Positions 1-12,945 of a stretch of 64,000 nt of DNA are shown here, in pieces. Position 1 is the first letter of the stretch. Every line of letters begins with the position of its first letter. The DNA is taken from assembly GCA_036426205.1 (NCBI GenBank), contig CM071579.1, positions 18,265,610 through 18,329,609 of the forward strand, read 5' to 3'. The translations under genes were made by a program, and so were the position numbers. This DNA comes from Ascaphus truei. Its lineage: Eukaryota; Chordata; Amphibia; Anura; Ascaphidae. Below the pieces are notes generated by a model. That model saw only the letters and a program-made list of their open reading frames with translations. It was not told the origin of the DNA and did not search any database.

Positions 1-1540
1 TGATTCTTTCAACCGGGAAAAAGTACGGTGCGCACATACAGGTCTTTTTAGGGCCAAAGAAGTTATCAACGGCGTAAACGAGACGTGGGAGCGATTTTAT
101 TTCCCTTGGCTACTCCCATGTGTGTGCTATCACTATGTTCTGAACAGGAGTTTGCACAGGCAAAGCCTCTCCCACCTTATCTGTTTTGGTCCACAAACAG
201 GAAAGGGTGTGCACCCAAAACACTTGATTGGCCAGAATCACCCCCCCCCCCCCCCCCCCCATTGAAAATAACATTATTCTTCAGGGCTGGGCGTAGGGCA
301 AGTATTATCACTGATTTTTATTTGAAAGAAAACATAATTTCGCTGAATAGCTAACACGTCTTTTGACGCTTTTACAGTTATAACTCCCCTGTTTTGTGCA
401 CTTGAAGGAGCAGCTTAATGGTCAGAACCAAAAATACAGACATTCAATCCCACGGTCACCTCTTCCTGTGCCCTGGGCAAGCCCCAACATTATCTCCCTG
501 TATCTCAGGAAGCATCAAAATGAGATCGTAAGCTCTGCTGCACAGGGACTACGGTGCCTGCAAAATGATATCTACTGCTCTATGTATACTGTCAGCAGAA
601 TAAATCAAATATTACTATTCCACAGTGCAAACCGGGATAAATCAGGTTACTTGGAGCTGTACTGTAATGCTAATGCCAGATTTTAACCAGAAAAAGAAAA
701 GAATCCTATTTTTTTGCTTTTATCGCCCTGTTTAAGTGAGCTGCATTCTTTCAGTGCTGGCAGTGTCAAATTGTCTTCAATATATCTCAGTAATTGGACA
801 CAGATGCTGGCTGCCTTGGGATTGTAAATCAAGCCAAGCAAACATGTAAATAGAGAGATAGCTACTCTCACAGGTGTGGGGACTTCTTGCAGGCCTACCA
901 GCTAATTCTCAAGTAACACTTTGCCTGCGAATAACCCTAATATTCTATTACCATCTGACCTTGTTCCGCGTACTTCCTGTTCCACCTAAACCTTATCTGA
1001 CTCATTAAGTCTGTTTTACCAACAAGGCCAAGCACGAAACCCCACTCGTGGAAATACATAAACAACTTAGTGATTTTATTGTCCTTCTTAAAGACAGATT
1101 TATTTATGCTACACAGAACCCAGTACTGACCTCCTTTGCTAAACCACTCTTGTTAGAGGACCAAGCATTACTTCCTCTCACTCCCGCCTCCGAAACTTCT
1201 CCCGCGCTGCCCCCTCTTTCTGGAATTCCCAACCACGTACCATCAGACTCTACTTCGGCTTTCAGACTTTTAAAAGCTTCCTGAAAACTCAAATTTCTAA
1301 GGAAGCCTATCTGACATACCCCTAACATACACACACACACCCCCCTAATTATCACATACACCCAGAGGAAAAATTAAGCTTTTTTTTTTTGCGCCTGGGG
1401 CAAGTTCCACCAACTGTGCCCCCCACAATTCTTTTTCTTGGACCGACTCTGCCCCCCCTCTGCTGCCATCACGCTCCCTCCTCTGCCGCTGACATCGTGC
1501 TGCCACCTGGTCCCTCCTCCTGCGCTCACCCCTAGTTCCG
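1..1540. other. No gene seen; homopolymer and CA tracts
   Basis: No recognisable coding sequence. The stretch has a run of about 20 C at 241-260 and a short CA/C tract near 1328-1347. Frames here have no family resemblance. Confidence 0.6.
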
Positions 1541-1718
1541 CCCATAACATATATTGTCTGTCCGTGCAATATCTGTAAATATAACGTGTAACCTCTGTTT
1601 ATATAACATAACAAGGTATCGTCATCATAACTCTGTGCCGAGGACATACCTGAAAACGAGAGGTAACTCTCAACGTATTACTTCCTGGTAAAACGTTTTA
1701 TAAATAAACTAGGGGAAT
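1540..1718 (+). repeat. Interspersed repeat, 'GTGAAAACGAGAGGTAACTC' family
   Basis: The segment ends in a conserved block (GAAAACGAGAGGTAACTCTC, a run of about 20 bases, then TTACTTCCTGGTAAAAC and TTATAAATAAA). The same block occurs at 14460-14540 and, cut short, at 28290-28365 on the plus strand, and at 50655-50770 on the minus strand. The AT-rich TAAATAAA tail suggests a retroposon (SINE or LINE 3' end). The class is not identified. Confidence 0.6.
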
Positions 1719-2190
1719 TACCCGGCGTTGCCTTTGGGGGGGAGGGTGTCAAAAGTTGGGAGAGTTCAAGGTAATTCTTTAGGTTCTGGCAACACAACAA
1801 CTGTGTGATGCCTACATATCCCCCCAAACCTATCTGGACCCTGCTCTTGGCCTCCCTTATCCCCACCCTCCCTATAACAACCAACCTCTCCTTCTTCCTC
1901 GCTATCCCGGGACGCCCGTTTTCTCTGCCGCTTCCTATCCGCCATCCACAATTTCTCTAAGTAAGTCAGGCACTGAGCTGCAGACATCTTGAACAGCAGT
2001 TGGACCCCACTCCATGCTATCTGACACCCCCCCTAACATCCACGCCCACTAACCTTAACGGACCAGCGGTGCACCTGGACCATGCTCCATCCTGAGGCAA
2101 ACATTGTCTCACAAGCAGCGCCCTTATTATCGCTTGTCTGTTTACACTTGTTGGTCCTTCAATGGTATGTAATTCTGTTTCCCCGTTGTA
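1719..2190. other. No gene seen
   Basis: Mixed single-copy-looking sequence without coding signal. Confidence 0.5.
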
Positions 2191-2194
2191 CTGC

Positions 2195-2245
2195 GCTCTG
2201 GAACATGTTGGCTCTATATAAATAGACAATAATAATAATAATTTG
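2195..2245 (+). repeat. Retroposon tail with (AAT)n
   Basis: ATGTTGGCTCTATATAAATA followed by AATAATAATAATAAT. It is the tail of a family whose longer copies are at 21330-21490, 49090-49265 and 54803-54985. Confidence 0.5.
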
Positions 2246-2631
2246 CCTGTGGAAACGAAGGTCGGGTCCTGTGTCACACACACAGACATCACACAGGTTC
2301 CAACTTACAGAATAACTTCGATTAATATGATTTTTAAGCACTTTCTTTCTTTAAAAACTTTGTCAGGCAGTCCTATCTGCTTTGTAATAAGGCTGATATT
2401 TATTACAAATCCTGGAATAAATGGTAGGATTGGCAAAATATGACATAAACAACAAGTTTATTAACAACTAAGAAAATCCCCTGAAAATAATTCATATTTT
2501 ATTTTTTAAAGTAGCTCCTTAATAGAGTGACTGACAGTAAGAGACAGATATTGAAAATGAAATGGGGTTTTCGTACCTAATTCAATATCTAACTGCTGTT
2601 TTTGAAATGTACGCATAAGCCCAATAGTGTC

Positions 2632-2812
2632 CAGGCGTTCTCAACTCCAGTCCTCAAGCCCCCCCAACAGGTCAAGTTTTCAGGATATCCCTGCTTCAGC
2701 ACAGGTGGCTCAGACGGAGACCGAACCTCTGATTGAGTCACCTGTGCTGAAGCTGGGATATCCTGAAAACCCGACCTGTTTGGGGGGGGGGGGCTTGAGG
2801 ACTTGAGTTGAG
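2632..2812. repeat. hAT-type foldback MITE (family 1)
   Basis: The two arms are about 75 bases and inverted: CAACTCCAGTCCTCAAG ... CAGGATATCCCTGCTTCAGC on the left, and their complement on the right. The family is assigned to hAT from other copies here with 8-bp target duplications (42393-42575 and 38761-38945). No clear duplication is visible at this copy. Confidence 0.75.
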
Positions 2813-2814
2813 CC

Positions 2815-3250
2815 CCCCTCCCCCCGTACAGTAAATCAGGGCTCTACAGCCAGCGGCCCGCAGGCTAAATGTGACCAGTGACGACCCTGGGCTCTGCCCC
2901 TGCTAATTTCATACCAATTGCTGAAGCACTGAAGTGTCACTTTTTGCCCTGAAACGAATGTGAAAATGTATGGTACAGATGTTATAAATTCTTGCAAAAT
3001 GTTTAAATATAATCATATTCTAATCATATAAATGTATCTAAAATGACATCACAATAAGCTTGTAGCCTTCCTACTGCTAAATCTCACCGGCCCCCCTTTG
3101 GAGAACAAGTTGAAGACCCCCGCTGTATCCTCTGTGTCTCAGCTTGAGTTCTTCTGTTGAATTACAGCCACAGTTAATTTAGGGTTGCCAGGTGTTCAGT
3201 ATTGAACCGGACTGTCATGAATTTGGACCCTCTGTCCAGTAAAAAATTAG
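2815..3250. other. No gene seen
   Basis: Includes a C-rich run at the end of the preceding element and a stretch around 2850-3120 that resembles old repeat sequence. No coding signal. Confidence 0.5.
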
Positions 3251-6200
3251 AGGTAATACTTCACATGTATGTGTATACCGGTATTACCTCTCTGTACATG
3301 TATGTGTGTATACCGGTATTACCTCTCTGTACATGAATGGTTACGGTATTACCTATCTGGGCGTTTTTTTTTGGGTGGGTTTTTGTTTTTTTTTGGTATG
3401 TGTATACCGGTATTACGTGTATCTGGGGTGTGGCTATACCGGTATTACCTCTGGTGTGTATGTGCATTACCGGTATTACACTCTCTGGGTCAGTTGGATA
3501 GGTGTATATACGGTATGCTATCTCTCTGGGCGTTGTCATGGCTGATTACCGGTCATCCTCTCATGAGGAGGTGCTATGTCTTACCGGTAACCTCTCTGGG
3601 CATGTATGTGTTACCGGTATACTTCTGCTGGAGCAGTGTGTGTAGACCAAGGTCATATTCCACTCTGGGCATGTATGGTTACAGATATCGGTATTTACCT
3701 CTCTTCTGCGGTGTTCGGTATCCTCCTGCGGACGCGCTTGTCTCCGTAAGTACCGGCGGTAAGTTATACCGTTCTGCGCAGTCGTAGTGTAGGTAGTATG
3801 CTGGGCGATGATGGGTATACCGGTATTACCTTTGGGCGTGCTTGTATGTGTATACGGTATTACTCTCTGGGCGGTATGTGTATACCGGTATTACCTCTCT
3901 GGGGGTTGTAGATCGGTTATCTGGGCGTGGGGAACGTATACCTTTCTGGGCATGTATGGTATTCCGGGATGACTATGGATTTGGTACTATCTGGAGTGTA
4001 TACTGAACGGTATTACACTCTCGGCAGATGTGTAGTAAGTACCATAGGATGATTAACCGGTAATACTCTCACTGTGTCGTGTATGTTTTATTACGGTATT
4101 ACTTTCTGGGCGTGTAGTGGTATACCGGTATACTCTTTCATGGGATGTATGTGTATTACGGTATACCTATCGTGGTCGTGTATGTGTGGTTATACGGTAT
4201 TACCTCTCTGGGTTGTATTGTGATTACTCGGAATTACCTCTTGGGCGTTGATGGTACTTGATACGGTATTACTCTATGGGGATTGTATAGTAGTTATTGG
4301 TGGTTTACCGGTATTACCTCTCTGGGCATGTATGTGACCAGTTATACCGGTATTACCTCTCTGGGCGTGTATGGTATACCGGGGTATATACATTCTAGGC
4401 GCTGTATTGTGTATTACCGGATTACCTCTCTGGAGTGGATTGTATGTGTTTAACGTTTACCTCCTGGGGCGTTGTACGTGTATACCGGATTACTCGTTGG
4501 GCATGTCTGTATGTGTATACCGGTATTAACTCTCTGGCGTTATGTGTATTACCGGTATTAACCTATTTGGGGGTGGTGTGTAATCGGTATTACTCTATGG
4601 GGTGTATGTGTATACGGTATACCTCTCTGGGCATGTATGTGTATACCGGTTAACCTTATGGTGGTGTATGGTTGATACGGTATACCTCTCGGGTGGTATG
4701 GTATACCGGTATTACCTCTCTGGGGGTTATGTGTAATACCGGTTATTACCTCTCTGGAACATATATGTGTATACCGGTATACCTTCCTGGGCCGTGTATG
4801 TGCTATACCGGGTTTAGTATCTCGGGGCGGCTGTGTAGTGGACAGTATACCGGTATACCTCTCGGGCGTGTATTGTGGGTATCGGTTTACCTCTCAGGGC
4901 GTGTGATGTGTATAAAGGTATTACCTCTTGGACGTTTGTATGTGTATACCGGTATACCTTCTGGAGTGTACGTGTATAACCGTTACATATCTGGGGTTGC
5001 TCTGTATGTGTACTATACGGTATTACCCTCTGGGCGTTATGTGTATTACCGGTATTACCTCTTTGGGCGATGTGTGATATACGGTATTACCTCTCTGGGC
5101 TAGTGTATGTGTTACGTATTACCCTATCTTGGGCGTGTATGTGATATACCGGGTAGTTACCTTTGAGGCAGTGTACGTGTATACGGTATTACCTCTCTGG
5201 GCGTGTATGTGTTATACCGGTATTTACTTCTGCGGTTTATGTGTATAACGGATTACCTGTCTGGGCGTGTGTGTATATACCGGTATATTACCTATCTGGG
5301 TGTGTAGTGCTATATCGGTAGTACTCACGGGCGTCGTATGTGTATATCGGTTATACTTCTGGCGTGTATGGTATACCGGTATTACCTCTTGCCGCGTATG
5401 TGTCTACCGGTATTACCTCTGCGGAGGCTATCGGATCTGCTTGCCGTATGTGTATACCGGTATTACACGTCTGGGCGGTATGTGTATAACGGATTACCTC
5501 TCTGAGGCGTGTATTGTATACGGGATTACTCTATGGGGTGTATGTGTTACACGTATAACCTCCTCTGTGGAGGTGTAGTGTAGACCGGTATGACCTCTCT
5601 GAAGTGTATGTGTTGACCCGGTATTACCTCTCTGCGTGGATGATGTATGTGTATACGGTATTAATCCCTCTGGACATTATGTGTGATACCGATCTTCGTA
5701 ATGAGTGTATTACCTCTTGGGCGTGCGGCTTTGTATGTGTATACCGGTATTACATTCTGGAGGTGATGTGCTATACCGGTTATTACTATCTCTGGGAGTT
5801 ATGTGTATACCGGTTATTATCTCTCTGGGACGGTTGTTATGTGTATACCGGTATTACCTCTCCTGGGAGGCTATGTTTTATAACGGTATTACCTCTCTGG
5901 GCATGTATGTGTATTAACCGGATTATTCTCTGGGCGTGTGGTATACCGGTATTTATTTACTTCTGGGCTGTATGGGTCAGTATACCGGTATACCTCTCTG
6001 GGCAGTGTGTTGTGTATCCGAGTAGGTATTACCCTCTCGGGTGTATGTGTATACCGGTATTACCCTCTAGTGGAGTTGTACTGTGTATACGGTATTACCT
6101 ATGTGGCGTGTGTGTACTGGGATGGGTGTGCTGAGGTAGCAGTTCATGGTATGTATACTCTTGGGCGTGTATGTGTGATATACGGTATTAACCTCTCTGG

Positions 6201-6425
6201 GCGTGTATGTGTTTTATACCGGTATACCTCTGGGGGTGTATATTGGTGTATACGGTATTACTCTTCTGGTGTGTGTTGTGTGTATACCGGTATAACTCTC
6301 GGCGGAATGTTATGTGTACAGTATAACGCGTATTACCTCTCGGGGCGTGTATGTGTATATACGGTATTCCTCTCAGGGCGTGTATGTGTATACCGGTATT
6401 ACCCTCGGGCGTGTATGGGTATACC
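3250..6425. repeat. Minisatellite, 33-bp unit with ACCGGT core
   Basis: About 95 tandem copies of GTGTATACCGGTATTACC followed by TCTCTGGGCGTGTAT. The core ATACCGGTAT is palindromic. The unit is 33 bases (a multiple of three), so open frames arise in all phases; none is a gene. Copies differ mostly by one-base gains and losses, which looks like raw long-read error as much as true divergence. The stretch 3540-3800 is the least regular. Confidence 0.95.
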
Positions 6426-6429
6426 GTGT

Positions 6430-7900
6430 TTATATGACTCCCTCTCTGGCATAGAGCGACCTGACCGGCTTGGGGGGCATGGGATTTCCTGAGCAGGGCT
6501 GTTGCTAGGGGGTTGGGCAGCTTCCTTATCCTGATTGGCTTTGCTGGTAATGCAGCCAATCAGGAGGAGGTGTCAGGAGCCTGGGGGTGAGGTCAAGGGA
6601 GAGGAGGAGGAGGAAAAACGCATGAGAGCTGTGAGGTGGTGTGTGTGTGTGGTCTTGAGTGCATTGCCCTTTCACCATTTTGCTCCTGTATTTTTGGAGG
6701 AAGCCACTGGGCAACCTATTTGAACATTATGAGGATTCATTTCATGAACTTGGTCATCATAGTCCCACCCCCTTTGTGTTAGTTTGGCCATAAAAGCACA
6801 CCGTAAAGTGATTTGACTTTTTGGAAGTTTAATGTTTTTTAATCCATGTCATAACCTTACAGTCTTTTTTTCTGTAATCAATTATCATAACTCTACAGCA
6901 ATGTACCACGTCTTCAGGTACAAGCACTTGATTCCCCAGAAGACTTCCCAACGTGGTTCAAGCCTTTTGTGAATGAATCCTTACGCGCTTTACCTGGGGC
7001 TACCGGAAACAGAGCGCTGATGCCGCCCGCCAGGTGCAGAATCCGTGGGAGGTTGTTCCGTTGCATGATCTGTTCTCAGCTCTCTGCACCGGCTGCCTGT
7101 AAAGTGTTGAATTTTTTTCAAGATGGACTTATAACATTTGCAGCCTAGATAATCAGGGTTCGGGTTCAGCTCTCTTGAAAGGAGCAGGACTCCTAACAGA
7201 TCCCTAACAGATCCCACTCAGGAGCAGGACTCTCAACAGATCCCAGAATTCCCTGGCTTCCTTTGCGGTCGAGCCTTTTCCCTGCGGCTCACTGCTCTTG
7301 CGAGTCTTCTGCCATAACGGTATGTTCCGAGAGGCCCAGGGTTTGCCACACACCGGGTTTTTGACCCAGAGACTACGGGTTGTGGCGACATACCTCCGGG
7401 ATACAGGTTTAGCCTGTTTAATCTCGGGTGGTGCGGGGCGCGGGCGTGTCTCCGGCATCCTCTGGCGTTTCCTGCATCTCCCCATGCAACTCCCGTGAAC
7501 ATGGTGCTTAGCCGCGTTCTACATGACAACGGTACGCTACGTGACGTAAGTGCGTAACGTGACGCCGTTTGCAATGGTACTGGAACTGCATGTGATGACC
7601 GTAGCGTCCCTGTTGTCATGGCAATGAAGCGTCATTGACTCTTCCAAGCCTGTTCAAGGGAGTTGCAGGGGAAGAGCGGAGAATGCCGGGAGACGCCGCA
7701 CCATGACCGCCGCCACGCCGCCGCGCCGTTAAGAGAGAAGTTGTTACATTTTCTCCGGGGTTTGTGAATCTGGGCCCTAATACCCAAATCCATTCCATAC
7801 TGTATTTTGTTACATTCCTATATTTGCATTCGGAGTTTGTTAGTTAAGTTTTTTCTTCTTGTATTGTGAAAACACTTTACGTCCCACTAATAAAATATCA
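6430..7900. other. No intact gene; GC-rich segment and LINE-like trace
   Basis: At 7078-7105 the plus strand reads SLHRLPVK, the motif that opens the C-terminal region of many non-LTR reverse transcriptases, but stops follow at once. A short direct repeat, CAGGACTC(C/T)(T/C)AACAGATCCC, lies at 7187-7242. Bases 7500-7640 are CpG-rich, with GTTGTCATGGCAAT at 7612-7625, and resemble the interior of the hAT elements at 36540 and 63102. No functional gene. Confidence 0.4.
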
Positions 7901-7904
7901 CTAT

Positions 7905-8045
7905 ATACATAGTACATAGTTAAATAGTGTATTATAGTTACATAGTAGATGAGCTTGAAAAAAGAGTACAGTATGTCCATCAAATTCAACCTATGCGAAA
8001 TTTGGACCAACAGTTACTTGATCCTATATTTGTACTACGTCTTTT
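7905..8045 (-). mobile_element. CR1-type LINE 3' end fragment
   Basis: TAGTTACATAGTAGATGAG, then GTCCATCAAATTCAACCTATG, the terminal segment of the LINE family seen more fully at 9372-10257, 25433-26726 and 47093-47800. Only the last 140 bases remain. Confidence 0.7.
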
Positions 8046-8492
8046 TTTTAAACTTTAAAGTAGAATTACAAGCAGTTTCCATGTCAAAGCTGCACAGGAA
8101 TTTATCAGCCCCCCATTGATAATAAAATGATATAAAATATTGTAGTATTATTATTTATATAGTATCACGTGTCTGTTTCAATGATTTAAGCTGTGTATTT
8201 TTACAGTCCGCCACAAGATGCACGGGTCTGCAGGATTAGGAACGATTCGCTAGCTAGAAAATGTGTCTGAGCTAGAAGAGTCTCAATTAGCAGGAGTGTC
8301 CCAAGTCCCAACATGAGAGTGGACGGGGCAGCAACGCCACATATCTGGGCACAGCTGCCTTCTTTAGTTTAGGATCCGAGCGCACACCCCGCAGATGCAC
8401 ACAGGTAAACACAGTGTGGTAGAAAAATCCAATGGAATGAAAAGGTAACCTCACTATGAGAGAGTCACTTCCTGTTTGTATGGTCTACTTTA

Positions 8493-9112
8493 CAGGGGTG
8501 TTCAATTCCAATCCTCAAGACCCACCAACAGGTCAGGTTTTCAGGATATCCCCTGCTTCAGCACAGGTGGCTCAATCAGTCCCAGCTTCACCGACTGGTG
8601 GCTATTAATACAGTCCAGCTTCAGCATTGGTTGCTCAATCAGTTCCAGCTTCAGCGCAATTTGCCCAGTCCGTCCCAGCTTCAGCTCGGGTGGTCCAATC
8701 AGTCAAAGCTTCAGCTCAGGTGGTCCAATCAGTCCCAGCTTCAGCACTGGTGGCTAAATCAGTCCAGCTTCAGCATTGGTTGCTCAATCAGTTCCAGCTT
8801 CAGCGCAATTTGCCCCAGTCAGCGAAAGAGTAAGAGCGCGGCCGGCGAGCGTATGTCCCCCCCTGCCTGGTTCTTTCCCTTCTTCTTTTTTGTTCCCTTC
8901 CCCAAGTATCCGTTGCCCTCCGGTCGACACCTTTTACGCGTTTTCTCTACTCCCTGTCGCTACTCTAATATATCTCATTTTTACCTTCTTATTTTTTTTA
9001 CTTCTTTCCTGCAACTCCTTGATGATCGCTGCTAAAACTCCAATAGTCAAAGCTTCAGCTCAGGTGGTCCAATCAGTCCCAGCTTCAGGGCAGGTGGCTC
9101 AATCAGAGTCTC
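8493..9112 (+). repeat. hAT foldback arm expanded into a 30-bp tandem array
   Basis: The left end CAGGGGTGTTCAATTCC and the first arm match family 1. The inner part has expanded into about ten copies of a 30-base unit of the type CAGCTTCAGCACTGGTGGCT plus CAATCAGTCC. A foreign block, 8822-9043, interrupts the array; AGTC occurs on both sides of it. No right arm is present. Open frames of repeated VPASAQV or SFSIGCS residues are by-products of the 30-base period. Confidence 0.7.
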
Positions 9113-9371
9113 GGTCTTCGATTTCGTATGGTTAGTTGGACATTGGATGTGCCTTGATTGGATTAGTGATCAGCACCTGTGGCATATATTCATTGCATTT
9201 ATTATATTATTAGTGACATATTTGTGCTCGTGGTTCATTTCATTGTAATTCTATTGTATTTCGATGTATTGTATATTATAGTTCACTTAAGATTTATTTT
9301 TCTGAACATACCTCATAGATAATATTAGATATTGTATTCAAGCTGCCCATCTACACAGGTATTATGTCAAC

Positions 9372-10257
9372 TGGTTACATAGTTACAACGTTACATAGTT
9401 ACATAATAGATTGAAAATAGATATACGTCCATCAAGTTAAACCTATGCTTAATTTAGACGACAGATACTTTATCCTATATCCGTACTTACTGTACAGTAT
9501 ATTGATCCACAGGAAGGCAAACAAAAAACCCCAGTGACACATTAAACAATGATATCTCATAAGGGGAAAATAAATTCCTTTCTCACTCCAAGAATTGGCA
9601 ATCGGATTACTCCCTGTATCAACATCCTTCCCATGTTTACTTATTTGGTATATCCCTGTATACCTTTCCTTTCTAAAAAGATGTCCAACCTTTTTTTGAA
9701 GAATTCTATTGTATCTGCCATCCCAGTCTCCATGGGTAATGAATCTCACACTGTAACTGCTGTTACAGTAAAGAACCCTTTCCTTTGTTGCTGGTGAAAT
9801 CTCCTTTCCTCCAACCTTATGGGATGACCCTGTGTCATTTGTACTGCCCTTGGGATGAATAGTTTTTTGAAAGCTCCCTGTACTGTCCTCGAATATATTT
9901 GTATATAGGTATCATATCCCCTCTTAGACACCTCTTTTCTAATGTAAATAAATCTAATTTAGCTAGCCTCGCCTCATAAATCAGATTATCCATCCCCATT
10001 ATTAATTTGGTGGCTCTTCTCTGCACTCGCTCTAGTTCCATAATGTCTTGTCTATGGAATGGTGCCCAAAATTGTACTTTATATTCAAGGTGTGGTCTTA
10101 CTAATGCTTTATAAAGGGGCATAATTATGTTTACTTCCCTTCCATCCATTGCCCGTTTAATGCAAGATAAGATCTTATTTGACTTTGCAGCTACTGCATG
10201 ACATTGGGCACTATTGCTAAGCCTGCTGTCTACAAGCACTCCTAAATTCTAAATAGT
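9372..10257 (-). pseudogene. CR1-like LINE fragment, reverse transcriptase C-terminus
   Basis: The minus strand encodes LVRPHLEYKVQFWAPFHRQD and [20 protein letters not shown], the conserved block after the catalytic part of CR1-clade reverse transcriptases. Frame breaks follow. The 3' end carries short repeats of TACATAGT. The element is cut off at its 5' side near 10257. It is a dead copy with no catalytic motif in this fragment. Confidence 0.85.
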
Positions 10258-10259
10258 AG

Positions 10260-11110
10260 ATATATATCTATAGAGAAGTGCTACCACTTTTTTATACAAA
10301 CACACAGGTAAACAGAGATTATTCATTTGGGGATAACATAAAATATATATAATTGTGTCTTGGACCCATTATAAAATGATTTTGTGTTTTTAATACTTTT
10401 TGCATAAGTCAAAAAATAAAATATGGAATTATTACATTGATGATCAAGAATGGACACCCAGCACTGGCGGCCCCTTCGCTGGCCCAGGCCAAGCTGAACT
10501 AATGCAAACAAGGATCCTATACTGAAAGGTGTCTTATTTCGAAGCTGGTGACTTATTCCCAGCCTGACAGTGACAGATAAGGTGTAACTAAGCCATTCCA
10601 AACAGTAACCAGCCTCTGAAATAACAAATTGTAGGTGGCTTGGTTTCTTGGAATGAGTATGTTTTGTTTTCTAATTGTTAAATGTGAGGCATTCCTTCTG
10701 TCTCTGTCAGTGTCACTCAGTGTCTTCAAAAGCAGCGGTCATACTTCTCCACGTTAAAAAACTTTTTTGAGAAATGAGAAATTTGGACCAATGTATGAAA
10801 ACTTCTCTCATAGGAGGTTTGGCAGGAAATCTCTTCAGCTTCTATTGACTTACATTGGAAGGTGGGGATGTGTTATTAGGGAGGAAGTAATACATTTCTC
10901 AGTGCAGCATGAGGGAGAGTTGGGCAGGTTGTATAAAACATTCGGCCGAATCTCTACGAACCGTATTTTAACGATGTGTTTGCTGGCCCCTCCGGTGGTG
11001 AAGGGGTTAAATAATATCAATATCTATAGAAGTCTAAAAAAAAAAATCCTTTTCTTTACATGCTTTATGGAACAAGTTTCTGATTTCTGCCTCGTCAGCA
11101 CTGACTAGCA
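10260..11110. other. No gene seen
   Basis: AT-rich ordinary sequence. Contains AAGGGGTTAA at 11000-11009, which resembles a single piggyBac-type end without a partner nearby. Confidence 0.4.
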
Positions 11111-11114
11111 GGGA

Positions 11115-11545
11115 TGTGCGAGACTATTACAGATGTGTGAGACTATTACAGATGTGTGAGACTATTACAGATGTGTGAGACTATTACAGATGTGCGAGAC
11201 TATTACAGATGTGCAAGACTGTTACAGAAGTGTGACACTATTACAGAGTGTGAGACTATTACAGATGTGTGAGACTATTACAGGTGTGCAACTATTACAG
11301 ATGTGTGTGACTATTACAGATGTGCGAGACTATTACAGGTGTGCAACTATTACAGATGTGCGAGACATACAGATGTGCGAGACTATTACAGATGTGCGAG
11401 ACTATTACAGATGTGCAAGACTATTACAGGTGTGCGAGACATACAGATGTGCAAAACTATTACAGGTGTGTTAGATTTACAGTTGTGTGAGACTATTACA
11501 GATGTGTGAGACTATTACAGATGTGTGAGACTATTACATATATGT
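11115..11545. repeat. Minisatellite, 19-bp unit
   Basis: Tandem GAGACTATTACAGATGTGT, roughly 22 copies, some with the ACTATT part deleted (GAGACATACAGATGTG). The repeated DYYRCARL or ETITDVRD peptides it produces are not genes. Confidence 0.9.
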
Positions 11546-12100
11546 GCGACTGGGGAATATTGGGCGTGTGCCCCTCTCGCCAATTTGACAAAATCATCAA
11601 CATTTTCACCTGGAGAGAGAAGGAGACTTTTTTGTTGTGGCAAAACATTGTGCCACATTTATTGCCAGACATGATTGTACGCATTAAAAAAAATGTGTTG
11701 CAATTATGCTAAATATAATACAAAATGTAGCAAAAATGTTTGCGAACTTCGCTCTGAGACATGTACTGTGCACCTCTGCACTGGCTGTTTCAGCCACATT
11801 TCAGGGCACAGCAACCAGTAAGCAGTGCAGTGGATGAAATAGGAGCTATCAGTGGGCAGTTAGCAAGGTAACAATGTCACTCACTGTGAGAGTATTTCCC
11901 TGACACTCCTACAGTACTGATGTATCGCAGGATACCTGTATAGCAGGGATTGACATGATTGTCAGCTCCTGTGCGGTTAGGCAGAAGGCTGGAGTGAGAA
12001 GTCTTACACCACGTTGTATATACACGTTTTCCTTCTCCCTTCCATGTGCTTTTTGTCACAGTCTGACAAAGGAGATTGCACAGGTATTCGTTTCAGTTGT
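11546..12100. other. No gene seen
   Basis: The 11560-11740 segment is AT-rich and contains no coding signal. Confidence 0.4.
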
Positions 12101-12109
12101 ATTGTATTG

Positions 12110-12245
12110 TATTGTATGTTTTTATTTATATAGCGCCATTAATGTACATAGCGCTTCACAGTAGTAATACACGTGGTAATCAAATAAATAACAGATAATA
12201 TAAATAACAGATCATGGGAATAAGTGCTTTAAACATAAAATCTCT
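12110..12245 (-). repeat. Retroposon copy, 'TATAGCGCCATTAATGTACA' family
   Basis: TTTATTTATATAGCGCCATT then AATGTACATAGCGCTTCACAG and TAATACACGTG. A second copy with the same order lies at 59410-59600. The orientation is inferred from the TTTAT-rich start being the complement of a tail. Confidence 0.55.
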
Positions 12246-12280
12246 ATCGATCTCCATGTACACGAGGTTTATATATTAGG

Positions 12281-12339
<59 letters not shown>
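12281..12339. repeat. (AT)n microsatellite
   Basis: About 29 uninterrupted AT dinucleotides. Confidence 0.95.
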
Positions 12340-12340
<1 letters not shown>

Positions 12341-12344
12341 CCAT

Positions 12345-12900
12345 TGCTTGTTGACTTGTAAGACAGTCTCTCCTTTTTACAAAGAACAAAGCCGGTTTGA
12401 GCCTTAAACTCGCCGGCCCTAATCCCTGAAATGCTATATACAGCATGTCATCTGCATTGTTTGTTTTCATCTGTCAGTGCGGTTTATTGTTGGGGAAGTG
12501 TAGTATTCACTATCTTTAAATGCCACAATAATTCATTCAAGTTTATAGTGTTTGGAACAGAAGAAGATTTCTTAGCAATAAAAAAACAAAGGCTATTCTC
12601 TCTCAGTTCATTGTGCAGTGTTCAATGCACGCCAGATTACTAAATGAAAGGGTTAAACTCTTTGCAAATGTACATTTTTTTTGACAAAAATTGTATACCT
12701 AGATCACAAACAAAACTGACACATTTCCGCAAGACGCCTGAGACCTTGGGGTTTATGTATGAAAGCAAGTTTGGCATGAGCTTGGTGCCAGCAACAAACC
12801 TCACACAGAAGAGACACAAAAGGGCGAAAAAGCTGTCTGTGAATAGGTTTACTGGCTCTGCACTTCCTTAACCCGGGCTGTGGATAATAATTAAAGAGGG
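12345..12900. other. No gene seen
   Basis: Ordinary sequence without coding signal. Confidence 0.4.
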
Positions 12901-12904
12901 GCAC

Positions 12905-12945
12905 ACTGTGCTCATTTGCATGTCATTACCCAGAATCCCTGGCTG
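12905..12945 (+). repeat. Octamer-bearing repeat (copy 1)
   Basis: CTCATTTGCATGTCATTACC CAGAATCC, 28 bases that recur as the reverse complement at 18065-18092 (identical) and at 40454-40481 (one change). It contains the ATTTGCAT octamer. It is the conserved core of an unclassified interspersed repeat. Confidence 0.65.

Noticed and set aside
3269..6492. Frames of 140-190 codons in the 33-bp array
   Set aside because: Tandem repeat artefacts, broken by indels typical of noisy sequence.
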